The notes beneath the pieces were generated by a model that searched no databases, was not told where the DNA came from, and saw only the letters and a list, made by a program, of their open reading frames with translations. Below, in pieces: positions 44,951-52,992 of a stretch of DNA of 64,000 nt (positions within the stretch are counted from its first letter, which is position 1; the number at the start of each line of letters is the position of its first letter). Origin of the DNA: Burkholderia pyrrocinia (GTDB lineage: Bacteria > Pseudomonadota > Gammaproteobacteria > Burkholderiales > Burkholderiaceae); assembly GCF_001028665.1 (NCBI RefSeq), contig NZ_CP011504.1, positions 2,170,001 to 2,234,000 of the forward strand, read 5' to 3'. Made by a program: the position numbers and the translations under genes.

Positions 44951-44990
44951 TTGCCCGGCTCCGGGCCTGTCACGGGCCTGAGCCGGGCAA
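44951..44990 (-). terminator. Stem-loop after the YXWGXW gene
   Basis: TTGCCCGGCTC (44951-44961) and GAGCCGGGCAA (44980-44990) form perfect 11-bp arms around 18 nt, 4 bases beyond the YXWGXW stop codon. There is no T-run. Confidence 0.45.
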
Positions 44991-44994
44991 CCGC

Positions 44995-45366
44995 CTATCG
45001 CCACGAACCGTCGACATAGACCCACACCTGCCCCTGGCGACGCCAGTAGCCGGGCACCCACCGACGCCCGGGGCGCCGCGCGACCCAGCGGCCGGACACC
45101 CATATATAGCGGCCGCGCTGCCAGCGCCAGTAACCATCCGTCCATATATAGCCGTGCGGCCGTGGCGGCGGCGGTCGGCGATCGTGCCGGACAGCCGGCG
45201 GCCCGAAGCCCGGGCGGTCGGCATAAGGCGGCCCGCCGGGCACGCGGTGCGGGCCGGACGGCCGGTATACCGGCGGCGCGGGCTGGGCCGAGGCCGCGCG
45301 GAGCCAGCCGGTGCCGACAAAGGTGGCGGTCAATCCGATGGCGCGCAACAACGAGCGTCGGTTCAT
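44995..45366 (-). CDS. YXWGXW repeat-containing exported protein
   Basis: 123-residue protein with an N-terminal signal region (LLRAIGLTATFVGTGWLRAASA, preceded by twin Arg) followed by a Pro-rich linker and three aromatic repeats: GYIWTDGYWRW, RYIWVSGRWV and WVPGYWRRQG, the last followed by VWVYVDGSW. These match the YXWGXW repeat family of Burkholderiales. The Arg pair (NRRSLLRA) is compatible with Tat export. Function unknown; the repeat suggests surface or envelope association. Confidence 0.8.
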   Translation of the reverse strand: MNRRSLLRAIGLTATFVGTGWLRAASAQPAPPVYRPSGPHRVPGGPPYADRPGFGPPAVRHDRRPPPPRPHGYIWTDGYWRWQRGRYIWVSGRWVARRPGRRWVPGYWRRQGQVWVYVDGSWR

Positions 45367-45973
45367 GGCGTGTCCTGTTCTTGAATCGGGTTCGCCTTAC
45401 ATTAGCCTGCCGGTCGGCGGGCCGGGTTACGCAGGCGGTCAAGCCTGTTACCGCATGTCACGGCTGGTGGCCGGGCCGGCCGCTGCCGCCGCACGGGGCC
45501 GTTTGTGCCTGCCGCGCAGCTGCGTGACGTGAGCTGTATCCGACCGACCGGATGTTTATCCGCTGGCCGACCCGTTTTAGGGATCTGTAACCCGGTATTC
45601 GAGGTTGGATTGGGTAAAAATTGCCGATTTATGGGGTTTGCCCGAACCCGTTTGTTGTTTCTATGCAACCGTCAAGCCGATGACATGAAAGAATGGTGCG
45701 ATGAAAGCCTCCAAAAAGCAGCCGTCAAGAAGTCAAAAACAGTCATCAAAACAAATACTTATAACGCGGCCCCACTTTCATTATTTCTAGTTCTGGAAAA
45801 GCTTATTTCTTTATTTGCGGATCGCGCCCCTAGGGTACACCCCTAAACTCACGGTTCCCAAACGGGCAACTATCCGGGCGCGGCCAGCAGGACCGATGGC
45901 GTTCCCGGGCGGTTGAGACCGTTTATGAAACAAGGTCGCGAGACCTGCCTCTTTTTAGAAGGGAGCTCCACGA
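45367..45973. other. Long AT-rich regulatory region upstream of the porin
   Basis: 607 bases with no supported gene. From about 45590 to 45830 the sequence is strikingly AT-rich for this genome (runs such as TTATTTCTTTATTT near 45804), the kind of DNA bound by H-NS-like proteins or used by regulated porin promoters. I cannot place the promoter with confidence. The porin's SD (GAAGGGAG) is at about 45958. Confidence 0.4.
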
Positions 45974-47092
45974 ATGAACAAGACTCTGATCGTTGCAGCA
46001 GCTGCAGCATCGTTCGCTACCGTCGCTCACGCGCAAAGCAGCGTCACGCTGTACGGCGTGCTGGACGCAGGCATCACCTACCAAAGCAACGTCCAACCGG
46101 CACTGGGCCAAGCTGGCAAGTCGCGTTGGTCGATGGGTTCGGGCATTGACCAGAGCCGTTTCGGCCTGCGTGGCTCGGAAGACCTGGGTGGCGGCCTGAA
46201 GGCAATCTTCACGTTGGAAAGCGGCTTCAACATCGGTAACGGCAAGTTCGCGAACGGCAACGGCGGCATGTTCAACCGTCAAGCTTTCGTCGGCCTGTCG
46301 AGCCAGTACGGCACGGTCACGCTGGGTAAGCAATACGACGCAACGCAAGACTACCTGGCGCCGCTGACGGCAACGGGCTCGTGGGGCGGCACGTACTTCG
46401 CGCACCCGCTGAACCTTGACCGTCTGAGCACGAACGGCGATGTCGCACAGAACAACACGGTCAAGTTCACGAGCGCGAACTACGCTGGCCTGCAATTCGG
46501 CGGCACGTACTCGTTCTCGAACAACACGAACTTCGGCAACAACCGTGCGTACAGCGCGGGTGCTGCATACCAGTTCCAAGGTCTGAAGCTGGCTGCTGCA
46601 TACTCGCAAGCGAACCTGGGTGACGGTACGAACGCAAACGGCGCAACGTCGTCGGCGATCGGTGGCATCGCTAGCCAAGGCCGCGTCCGCACGTACGGTG
46701 CTGCTGCTGGTTATGCATTCGGTCCGGCACAAGTCGGCGCGGCATGGACGCAAGCGCGTCTCGACAACAATGCAGTCGGTAGCCTGGGCTCGGTTCGCAC
46801 CGACAACTACGAAGTCAACGCAAAGTACAACCTGACGCCGGCTCTCGGCCTGGGTGCTGCTTACACGTACACGAACGCGAAGATCAACAACGGCAGCACG
46901 CACTGGAACCAGTTCGGTCTGCAAGCTGACTACGCACTGTCGAAGCGCACGGACGTCTACGCACAGGCTGTGTACCAGCGTGCAGCGAAGAACGGCGTCG
47001 GCGCATCGATCTACAACGGCGACAACTCGGTCCTGCCGAGCTCGTCGATCAACCAAACCGCAGCAACGGTTGGTCTGCGTCACCGCTTCTAA
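45974..47092 (+). CDS. General porin, OpcP/OmpC-like (Gram-negative porin family)
   Basis: 372-residue outer-membrane porin: signal peptide ending AHAQSS, then SSVTLYGVLDAGITYQSN (first beta strand of Burkholderia porins), DQSRFGLRGSEDLGGGLKAIFTLESGF, the NRQAFVGLSSQYGTVTLGKQYD motif, and a C-terminal strand ending in VGLRHRF with the terminal Phe needed for assembly. Codon choice differs from neighbours (many CAA, GCT, CGT), which is typical of very highly expressed genes. It is preceded by a long AT-rich regulatory region and followed by a strong terminator. Confidence 0.95.
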   Translation: MNKTLIVAAAAASFATVAHAQSSVTLYGVLDAGITYQSNVQPALGQAGKSRWSMGSGIDQSRFGLRGSEDLGGGLKAIFTLESGFNIGNGKFANGNGGMFNRQAFVGLSSQYGTVTLGKQYDATQDYLAPLTATGSWGGTYFAHPLNLDRLSTNGDVAQNNTVKFTSANYAGLQFGGTYSFSNNTNFGNNRAYSAGAAYQFQGLKLAAAYSQANLGDGTNANGATSSAIGGIASQGRVRTYGAAAGYAFGPAQVGAAWTQARLDNNAVGSLGSVRTDNYEVNAKYNLTPALGLGAAYTYTNAKINNGSTHWNQFGLQADYALSKRTDVYAQAVYQRAAKNGVGASIYNGDNSVLPSSSINQTAATVGLRHRF

Positions 47093-47126
47093 GCGTGACG
47101 GCGGGGTAACCCGCTTCGCAGCATCG

Positions 47127-47154
47127 AAAAAGGCGCCTTCGGGCGCCTTTTTTT
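47127..47154 (+). terminator. Intrinsic terminator of the porin gene
   Basis: AAAAAGGCGCC (47127-47137), loop TTCG, GGCGCCTTTTT (47142-47152) then TT. This is a strong, stable-tetraloop terminator; its A-run makes it usable from both strands. Confidence 0.92.
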
Positions 47155-47197
47155 CGTCAGCAGCATGCGATGACGACAAGCCGGATCGTCCGGACGC

Positions 47198-47227
47198 AAA
47201 AAAGCGAGGCCTGTGCCTCGCTTTTTT
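47198..47227 (-). terminator. Intrinsic terminator of rnk
   Basis: AAAAAAGCGAGGC (47198-47210), a 4-nt loop, and GCCTCGCTTTTTT (47215-47227) form perfect 13-bp arms. It faces the end of rnk at 47271 and is back-to-back with the porin terminator, insulating the two genes. Confidence 0.9.
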
Positions 47228-47270
47228 CGTTCTGCGCCCGGTGCGGCGCGGCGCTGGCCGGCCGGCGGCG

Positions 47271-47669
47271 TCAGCGCGTGTATTCGCCGTTGGCTTCCGG
47301 CTGGAACACGATCGCGGCGACCTTCATCAGCTTTTCGGCACCGCTCGGCTGCATCACCTTGACCATCTGGCCGCGCTGCGTACCCAGCAGCGCCATGCCG
47401 ACGGGCGAGAAGACGTTCAGGCGGCCGAGTTCGAGATTGGCGGCGTCCGGATAAACAATCGTCCAGGTGGCTTGTTCCTGGGTCGCTTCGTCGAGCAGCG
47501 TGATCTGCGAGTTCATCGTGACGACGTTCGCCTTGATGGCGTCGGGCTGAACGATGTCGGCGCGCTCGAGCAGCGTGTCGAGCATCGTCTGGAATCGCGG
47601 GTTGTGCTCGGCGTGCTTCTCGAGGCGAGCGACGTCGAGTTCGGTCAACTGATAAAGGCGTTGTTTCAT
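47271..47669 (-). CDS. rnk: Nucleoside diphosphate kinase regulator Rnk
   Basis: 132-residue Rnk-type protein: an N-terminal coiled-coil-like helix pair (LTELDVARLEKHAEHN) and a C-terminal GreA/GreB-like FKBP-fold domain with VTMNSQITLLDEATQEQATWTIVYPDAANLELGRLNVFSPVGMALLG. It binds RNA polymerase in relatives and affects nucleotide pools. Start MKQRLYQL has a GGAG site. The shared domain with Gre factors is established for the family. Confidence 0.92.
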   Translation of the reverse strand: MKQRLYQLTELDVARLEKHAEHNPRFQTMLDTLLERADIVQPDAIKANVVTMNSQITLLDEATQEQATWTIVYPDAANLELGRLNVFSPVGMALLGTQRGQMVKVMQPSGAEKLMKVAAIVFQPEANGEYTR

Positions 47670-48181
47670 GGCAGTTCTCCAAATGATCGGCAGGGGCAGG
47701 CGTGGCGTGCCTATGGGGATCGCCCGGAGCCTGTCTGACCTGGCTCCGGGAGGAGACCGAGCCGTCAGATCAGGCGCCGGGCAGGGGCGAGCGGCGCCTG
47801 GGCCGTGCGTCGAGCGAGTGGGTGCGCCGGATGGCCGGCGCGCGCGCGCACGCCGGCCGGGCCGGACGGCGAAACCGAAAGGGGCGTGAGCGCGTACATG
47901 GTGGATGGAATATCGACTGGCGAATAAAACCTTACGATTTTACAACACAACCTTCGGGATATGTGATTCGGCTGTTGGCGTTTCGTCAGCGATTGTTGTG
48001 CGGATGAAGCAAGTGGAGGCAACCCGGTCCGTAAACAGTCGCCTATATTTTCCAAAATCGCAACGCTGTATGTTCAAACTAAGGGTTTCCCCTTGGGGTG
48101 GCGAGAACTACACTGATCTCAATCGCTTCAGACATTCCTGCCGAGGCGACGTCAAACGAGAACATATTCCGGAGGTAAATC
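47670..48181. other. Divergent intergenic region, rnk / DUF4148
   Basis: 512 bases with no gene. The half near the DUF4148 gene (47900-48180) is AT-richer and probably carries its promoter, but I find no clear -35/-10 pair. A strong SD (CCGGAGG) precedes the DUF4148 start. Confidence 0.3.
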
Positions 48182-48511
48182 ATGAAGTCGATCATCTATG
48201 CAGCCATCGCTGCATCCGTCCTTGCCGCCCCGATCGCATCGTTTGCGCAGTCCGACCAAGGGCTGACCCGCGACCAGGTCAAGGCCGAACTCGTGCAACT
48301 CGAACAGAACGGCTACAAGCCGCTGGCGAGCGATTCGCAATATCCGAGCAATATCCAGGCGGCCGAACAGCGGATCCAGCCGAACCAGCCGATGCTCGCG
48401 CAAGCAGATACGAGCGGCTACGGTGCGGTGGCGACGGGTGCCGGACAAGCAGGCCGTCGCATGACGCGGGAAGCACCGAATCCCGTGAACTCGGTCTACT
48501 TCGGCAACTGA
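48182..48511 (+). CDS. DUF4148 domain exported protein
   Basis: 109-residue secreted protein with a signal peptide ending SFAQS, then the DUF4148 core LTRDQVKAELVQLEQNGYKP. Small exported proteins of this kind are abundant in Burkholderiales and often respond to stress; their function is unknown. Start at 48182 is fixed by the signal peptide and the SD. A terminator-like hairpin lies at 48627-48657. Confidence 0.85.
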   Translation: MKSIIYAAIAASVLAAPIASFAQSDQGLTRDQVKAELVQLEQNGYKPLASDSQYPSNIQAAEQRIQPNQPMLAQADTSGYGAVATGAGQAGRRMTREAPNPVNSVYFGN

Positions 48512-48626
48512 CCGAACGTCCCCGGTCTGCCCGAGCGCACCACTTAATCGACGAGACGCGCGCCATTTGCGCGCGTCGTTCGCCCGCAGGAGCAGAACCT
48601 CCGTCGCCGCAACCCGGCGGCTTTCC

Positions 48627-48657
48627 GCCCAGACGCTTACGCGTTTGGGCCTTTTTT
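48627..48657 (+). terminator. Intrinsic terminator
   Basis: GCCCAGACGC (48627-48636), loop TTAC, GCGTTTGGGC (48641-48650; one G-U pair) and a T-run to 48657. It serves the DUF4148 transcript and lies just beyond the convergent CBS gene end. Confidence 0.82.
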
Positions 48658-48668
48658 GCTGGGGCTGG

Positions 48669-49130
48669 TCAGACGGACGTAACCGCAGGCGTGCCGTGGA
48701 TATAGTGTTCGAGCTGGCTGATCGTGAACTGCTGATCGGCAATCACGCTCTTCACGAGGTCGCCGATCGAGATGAGGCCGATCAGCTTGCCGCCGTCGAG
48801 GACGGGCAGGTGGCGCATCCGGTGCTCGGTCATCAGCGCCATGCACTCGTCGGTGGATTGCGACGGTTCGACGTAGCGCACCTTCGCCGTCATGATTTCC
48901 TCGACGCGGGTGGCTTTCGATGAACGGTCCTGAAGGACGACCTTGCGCGCATAGTCGCGCTCGGTGACGATGCCCGCGATGTCGTCGCCGTCGACAACCA
49001 GCAGCGCGCCGATGCCCTTTTCCGCCATCAGCTTGATGGCGTCGTAGACGAGATCGGTCTTCTTGACGGTGTAGATGGTGCGGCCCGAATCCGGCTTGGC
49101 CTTGAGAATCTGCGCGACAGTCGTGCTCAT
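48669..49130 (-). CDS. CBS-pair domain protein
   Basis: 153-residue protein made of two tandem CBS domains: first ending in GIGALLVVDGDDIAGIVTERDYARKV and second in HRMRHLPVLDGGKLIGLISIGDLVKSV. No other domain is attached. Stand-alone CBS pairs bind adenine nucleotides and may sense energy state; target unknown. Start MSTTVAQ is supported by a GAGAAAG site; an upstream in-frame ATG at 49226 has none. Confidence 0.9.
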   Translation of the reverse strand: MSTTVAQILKAKPDSGRTIYTVKKTDLVYDAIKLMAEKGIGALLVVDGDDIAGIVTERDYARKVVLQDRSSKATRVEEIMTAKVRYVEPSQSTDECMALMTEHRMRHLPVLDGGKLIGLISIGDLVKSVIADQQFTISQLEHYIHGTPAVTSV

Positions 49131-49306
49131 TCGCTTTCTCCGTATGCAGGACGATGCAGGGAAGGCAGGCGTGATGCGCGTCACCCGATGAGCCCAGTAT
49201 AGCCGGGCAGGCGGCGGCAGTCGCATGACGTTTCCAGATTAGCGGTAAACTCCCGTCACGCACTATCCACACAATTCCTATATTCCTGAACGTTTCGATT
49301 GAATTC

Positions 49307-49957
49307 ATGATGTCTTCGCGTCCCCAATCGCCCACGCCGGGCAATGGCCAGGCCGACGAGTGCGTGACGCTCGTCGCCACCGCGTCGCTGCCTACGCGCT
49401 ACGGTACGTTCACGTCATACGCATTCCGCGTATCGGGCAGCGATGCCGAACATCTCGCGCTCGTGATGGGCGACGTGACCGGCGAGCAGTCCGTGTTGAC
49501 GCGGCTGCATTCCGAATGCCTGACCGGCGACGTGTTCGGCTCGTACCGCTGCGATTGCGGCGAGCAACTCGATCTCGCATTGCGCTACATCGCGGCCGAA
49601 GACCGCGGCGTGCTGCTGTATCTGCGCGGCCATGAAGGGCGCGGGATCGGCCTGAGCAACAAGATCCGCGCATACGCGCTGCAGGAGCAGGGGCGCGACA
49701 CCGTCGAGGCGAACCTCGACCTCGGCCTGCCGGACGACGCCCGCGAATACGACTCGGCCGCCGCGATCCTCCGGATCCTCGGCGTGACGTCGGTGCGCCT
49801 GATGAGCAACAACCCGAAGAAGTTCGACACGCTCGTGAAGCACGGCATTCCCGTCTGCGAGCGCGTGGCGCTCGCGGTGCCCGTGCGTGAGGAAAACGAG
49901 CGTTATATCCGCACGAAGCAGACGAAGTTCGGCCATTACTTCGAAGAAAACGAGTAA
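49307..49957 (+). CDS. ribA: GTP cyclohydrolase II
   Basis: 216-residue enzyme opening GTP to 2,5-diamino-6-ribosylamino-pyrimidinone phosphate, the first step of riboflavin synthesis. The zinc ligands are Cys71, Cys82 and Cys84 ([20 protein letters not shown]), and the catalytic Tyr/Arg region is [21 protein letters not shown]. It is a stand-alone form without the DHBP synthase domain and isolated from other rib genes, so it may be a second copy in the genome. No FMN riboswitch is seen. Confidence 0.93.
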   Translation: MMSSRPQSPTPGNGQADECVTLVATASLPTRYGTFTSYAFRVSGSDAEHLALVMGDVTGEQSVLTRLHSECLTGDVFGSYRCDCGEQLDLALRYIAAEDRGVLLYLRGHEGRGIGLSNKIRAYALQEQGRDTVEANLDLGLPDDAREYDSAAAILRILGVTSVRLMSNNPKKFDTLVKHGIPVCERVALAVPVREENERYIRTKQTKFGHYFEENE

Positions 49958-49963
49958 TCACAG

Positions 49964-49984
49964 CGGGCGCACTGGCGCCCGTTT
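49964..49984 (+). terminator. Intrinsic terminator of ribA
   Basis: CGGGCGC (49964-49970), loop ACTG, GCGCCCG (49975-49981), then TTTCTC. It starts 7 bases after the ribA stop codon. Confidence 0.8.
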
Positions 49985-50109
49985 CTCGCTGTCTGTTCTT
50001 CCGATCGTCACCGGCCGACGCGACGATCGCGATTTCCCGTTCATCCATTCTGCATCCGGGTTCGTGACGTTACCTGCATTGCGTCGCCGCCCGTAGATCC
50101 GTATCACCC

Positions 50110-50676
50110 ATGACCACGCCACAGCAGATCGAAACCGAACGCCTGACGCTGCGTCGCTGGCGACCGGCAGATGCGGACGCACTTGCGGCGATGCATGCGC
50201 ATCCGGACGTAACCGCGTGGCTCGCGCGCGGCGCGATGTCCATCGACGAGGCGATCGACGTCATTGCGCGCTTCGAAGCGCATTTCGATGCGCACGGTTT
50301 CGGAACGTGGGCGGTCGAGCGTCGCGCCGACGAGATGCTGGTCGGGCTTTGCGGGCTGTCGCACGAAGTGCGAACAGCGCATCCGATGGCGCCGTGCGTC
50401 GAGATCGTGTGGCGGCAGGCGCGTCACGCGTGGGGGCATGGTTACGTTGCCGAAGCGGCGGCTGCGGCATTGGCCGACGGATTCGACCGGATCGCGCTCG
50501 GCGAGATCTTCGCGTGGACGGCCGACACCAACCTGCGATCGCAACACGTGATGCAGCGGCTCGGCATGCAGCGCGAATCCGCGCGCGATTTCGATCATCC
50601 CGCGTTGCCGGAAGGGCATGCGCTGCGGCGACACGTCGTGTATGTCGCGCATCCCGGCGGCAACATAAGTGCGTAA
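50110..50676 (+). CDS. GNAT family N-acetyltransferase (RimJ/RimL-like)
   Basis: 188-residue acetyltransferase with the RimJ/RimL layout: IETERLTLRRWRPADADALA at the N-terminus, VEIVWRQARHAWGHGYVAEAAAAALADGF around the acetyl-CoA loop, and LRSQHVMQRLGMQRESARDFDHPAL toward the C-terminus. Substrate may be a protein N-terminus or a small amine. No functional context. Confidence 0.88.
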   Translation: MTTPQQIETERLTLRRWRPADADALAAMHAHPDVTAWLARGAMSIDEAIDVIARFEAHFDAHGFGTWAVERRADEMLVGLCGLSHEVRTAHPMAPCVEIVWRQARHAWGHGYVAEAAAAALADGFDRIALGEIFAWTADTNLRSQHVMQRLGMQRESARDFDHPALPEGHALRRHVVYVAHPGGNISA

Positions 50677-50697
50677 CGGCTCACGTGCATCGGCCTG

Positions 50698-51084
50698 TCA
50701 GCGCCACGTACCGTTCTGCAGCACGATCCGGTAGCCGTCGGCATCCTCGAATGTCTGCCCCGATATCTCCCAGTACGGATTGAACGACGTCACGGGCATG
50801 AAACCGTGCGCGGCCGCGCGCTCGCAGGCGGCCTCCCATTCAGGGCGATCCGGCAGGTAGAACACGATCAGGTCTTCGGGCGTCGGGGACGGCGCGATCG
50901 GATGGTCCGGACAGTGCGTGAATTCGAAGTGGTAGTCGAGTCCTTCGCGTCCGAGCATCACGCCGGAAAAGCCGTCGTGATCTTCGAAGCGCGCGAGTAC
51001 CGACAATTCGAGGGCGTCGCGATACATGCGCTCGGTTTTGGCGAGGTTGCCGACCGGGCGGGCAATGCGCAGATGGGCGTGCAA
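50698..51084 (-). CDS. VOC family protein (glyoxalase/bleomycin resistance-like)
   Basis: 128-residue protein of paired beta-alpha-beta-beta-beta units. It reads LRIARPVGNLAKTERMYRDALEL for the first and LIVFYLPDRPEWEAACERAAAHGFMPV, then FEDADGYRIVLQN, for the second. The likely start is a TTG at 51084 preceded by GAGG, since no ATG gives the family N-terminus; reading further upstream adds non-conserved sequence. Putative metal residues cannot be assigned confidently. Role unknown. Confidence 0.78.
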   Translation of the reverse strand: MHAHLRIARPVGNLAKTERMYRDALELSVLARFEDHDGFSGVMLGREGLDYHFEFTHCPDHPIAPSPTPEDLIVFYLPDRPEWEAACERAAAHGFMPVTSFNPYWEISGQTFEDADGYRIVLQNGTWR

Positions 51085-51198
51085 GATGGCCTCGGCGGGG
51101 AGTAGCGGGCCGGTCAATGATAAGCCGGCCGATCCGGATTGCGTGAGGCAGGTTGAGCGGGGCGGGCGGTGATGTGGCCCCGCAATTCGTGCAGGCAA

Positions 51199-51289
51199 GA
51201 AAAAGCCCGCTGCTTGAGCGGGCTGAATCCATGTTTGGAGACATGGAGGAGACAGACGTAAATTTAAGGGAAAACCCGAAGGTTGGCAA
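51199..51289 (-). ncRNA. Candidate small RNA with anti-Shine-Dalgarno 5' end
   Basis: On the minus strand: -35 TTGCCA (51289-51284), 17-bp spacer, -10 TAAATT (51266-51261). This predicts a start near 51253 (G) and an RNA of about 55 nt ending at about 51199. Its first bases are GTCTCCTCC, complementary to the ribosome-binding AGGAGG class. A hairpin CCATGT/ACATGG follows (51246-51229) with CTCC in the loop, then an intrinsic terminator AGCCCGCT/AGCGGGCT (51224-51204) and T5. No protein fits. Confidence reflects sequence signals only. Confidence 0.6.
51200..51224 (-). terminator. Intrinsic terminator (minus strand)
   Basis: AGCCCGCT and AGCGGGCT (8-bp arms, 5-nt loop) followed on the minus strand by TTTTT. 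It ends the candidate sRNA and any read-through from the cepI operon. Confidence 0.88.
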
Positions 51290-51357
51290 GCCCCCGTTGT
51301 ATCGATGCAACTTGGCTGCGGCACCGACCGCCTCGCGCGACGCGGCCGGTCCCGCAC

Positions 51358-52122
51358 TCACATGCCGCCGGCCCGCGCGTGCGCCGCAAACGCGCTGAAC
51401 CGCTCCTGCGCGACAGGCAGCGCGTACTTGTTGCGCATCTCCGTCTCGATCCACGCACAGGCTTCGCGCGCACAGTCGGTCAGCGCGTGCCGTGTCGCGT
51501 GCCCGTCGATGTCGTAGACGAAGCGCACGCCGACCTCGTCGTCGGCAACCTGCCGCTCGAGCTGGTTGAGCTGCAGTTGCGGCCCGTGCTGTTGCGACAG
51601 CGCGCGCAACTCGTCGAAGTGATATTCGAGCCAGTCCGCAAAGAACAGCGCGTCGCTGTGGCACGGCAGGCGGAACGCCGCGCGGCGCGCCGGGCGCGGC
51701 CCGGCTTCGCCGGCTGTCGCGTGCGATTCGCTGTCCGCGGCGAGGGACGCGTCGACGGGCGCGAGCGGGTGTTGAATCTGCCGGTAAGGTGCGTGGTCGC
51801 GCAGCGCATGCCACAGCAATTCGTCGCCGGCGGCGCCGGACGGCTGCATCGTCAGGTCGTGGCGGCCGTCGCCGTCCGGGGCGATGTCGCGGATCACGAG
51901 GCGCAGCGAGCAGAGCGGCTCGTCCGCGACCAGCAGCGTCGCGGCGCGCGGCAGCCCGCAGACGAGCGGCGCGGCGCCGGCGGCACGAAACACGAGCCCG
52001 CGGCGGTCGAGCCGCACGAGCGGCAGCGGCCTGGGAAACGACGGATAAGCGACCGCGATGCGGGCGCCGTTGGCGCTCGTCAACCCGGGCATCATCGCGC
52101 GAAAGACCTGAGACTGGTCCAC
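51358..52122 (-). CDS. Conserved hypothetical protein downstream of cepI
   Basis: 254-residue protein I cannot assign to a named family. The sequence shows an N-terminal beta-rich part (ARIAVAYPSFPRPLPLVRLDRRGLVFRA), a Pro/Ala-rich linker around residues 120-145, and a helical C-terminal half (FFADWLEYHFDELRALSQQHG). No signal peptide or membrane segment is clear. It begins 52 bases after cepI on the same strand and is likely co-transcribed, so quorum-dependent expression is expected. In B. cenocepacia a gene at this position (BCAM1871) is known to be in the CepR regulon. Confidence 0.75.
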   Translation of the reverse strand: MDQSQVFRAMMPGLTSANGARIAVAYPSFPRPLPLVRLDRRGLVFRAAGAAPLVCGLPRAATLLVADEPLCSLRLVIRDIAPDGDGRHDLTMQPSGAAGDELLWHALRDHAPYRQIQHPLAPVDASLAADSESHATAGEAGPRPARRAAFRLPCHSDALFFADWLEYHFDELRALSQQHGPQLQLNQLERQVADDEVGVRFVYDIDGHATRHALTDCAREACAWIETEMRNKYALPVAQERFSAFAAHARAGGM

Positions 52123-52173
52123 GTTGGTTCTCCTTCGTTACGATGCCGCCCGGACGGAAACGCGTGTTCCGGC

Positions 52174-52782
52174 TCAGGCGGCGATGGCTTGCCGGGCTGC
52201 CTGCCCCGGCTCGATTCCTAGTGCCGCAAACGTTTGCGGATCAATATCGATCCAGCACGCGACCACCAGACGCCCGTCCACCTGTTTCGGCGGGCCTGCG
52301 CGGTGCGCGTGTATGCCGATCCGGCGGAACAGCCGCTCCATGCTCGCGAACGTCACGCCGATCAACTGCCGCGCGCCAAGCTGCGCCGCGCATTCGACGA
52401 CGGCCGCGAGCATCGGCCGCACGGCCCATTCGGCATTGCCCGGCCCGCCGTCGTCGTCCGTTGCCGCGAACCTGGACAGCTCCCAGACGGCCGCCGATTG
52501 CGGCAGCGGCATGTCTTCGGCGATCAGGTCGGCGAATAGCGACTTCAGCAGGTACGGGCGCGTCGTGGGCAGCAGGCGCGCACATCCGCACATGTCGCCG
52601 CCGGCGTTTCGCGCGAACACGTAGACGGTATCGTCGCGATCGAACTGGTCGCGCTCGAAGCATTCGTTCGCCGACGGGAGCGCCCACCCGAGTTGTTCGA
52701 CGAACACGCGGCGCCGATAACGCCCGAGATCCGCTGCAAGTTCGTGTGGTAACCGCCCTTCTTCGTGAACGAAGGTCCGCAT
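52174..52782 (-). CDS. cepI: Acyl-homoserine lactone synthase CepI
   Basis: 202-residue LuxI-family enzyme making N-octanoyl-homoserine lactone from S-adenosylmethionine and acyl-ACP. The conserved core is intact: RRRVFVEQLGWALP, the acidic FERDQFDRDDTVYVFA, CARLLPTTRPYLL, and WELSRFA, followed by the acyl-chain pocket region. The sequence closely matches CepI of B. cenocepacia as I know it. Start MRTFVHEEG has a GAGG site. A cep box is centred 70 bases upstream. The gene runs away from rsaM and cepR. Confidence 0.97.
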   Translation of the reverse strand: MRTFVHEEGRLPHELAADLGRYRRRVFVEQLGWALPSANECFERDQFDRDDTVYVFARNAGGDMCGCARLLPTTRPYLLKSLFADLIAEDMPLPQSAAVWELSRFAATDDDGGPGNAEWAVRPMLAAVVECAAQLGARQLIGVTFASMERLFRRIGIHAHRAGPPKQVDGRLVVACWIDIDPQTFAALGIEPGQAARQAIAA

Positions 52783-52843
52783 GGTGTCCTCGGATCTGTG
52801 CTTTTGTATGCGTGCATTACATCGCGCAGCACGAGGGGGCGGT

Positions 52844-52861
52844 AACTGGTAACTCTTACAG
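52844..52861 (-). promoter_or_regulatory. cep box upstream of cepI
   Basis: On the minus strand CTGTAAGAGTTACCAGTT, the known CepR-binding sequence of the cepI promoter, is present complete. It is about 62 bases before the cepI start codon. Its integrity implies that the loss of function, if any, lies in the receptor and not the target. Confidence 0.9.
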
Positions 52862-52992
52862 GTTGGCCACGCAAAGACGTCATTTAGGACGTGGTAACGG
52901 TTTCTTGATCGACGGGATTGAAAACCGGGCCGCTTTTGCTTATAAAGAGCGCCAGCATCTCGGAAATGGTCGGAGGAATGCGTGACCGGTTG

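Noticed and set aside
45505..45846. 113-codon frame upstream of the porin
   Set aside because: AT-rich regulatory DNA, no SD, no recognisable family.
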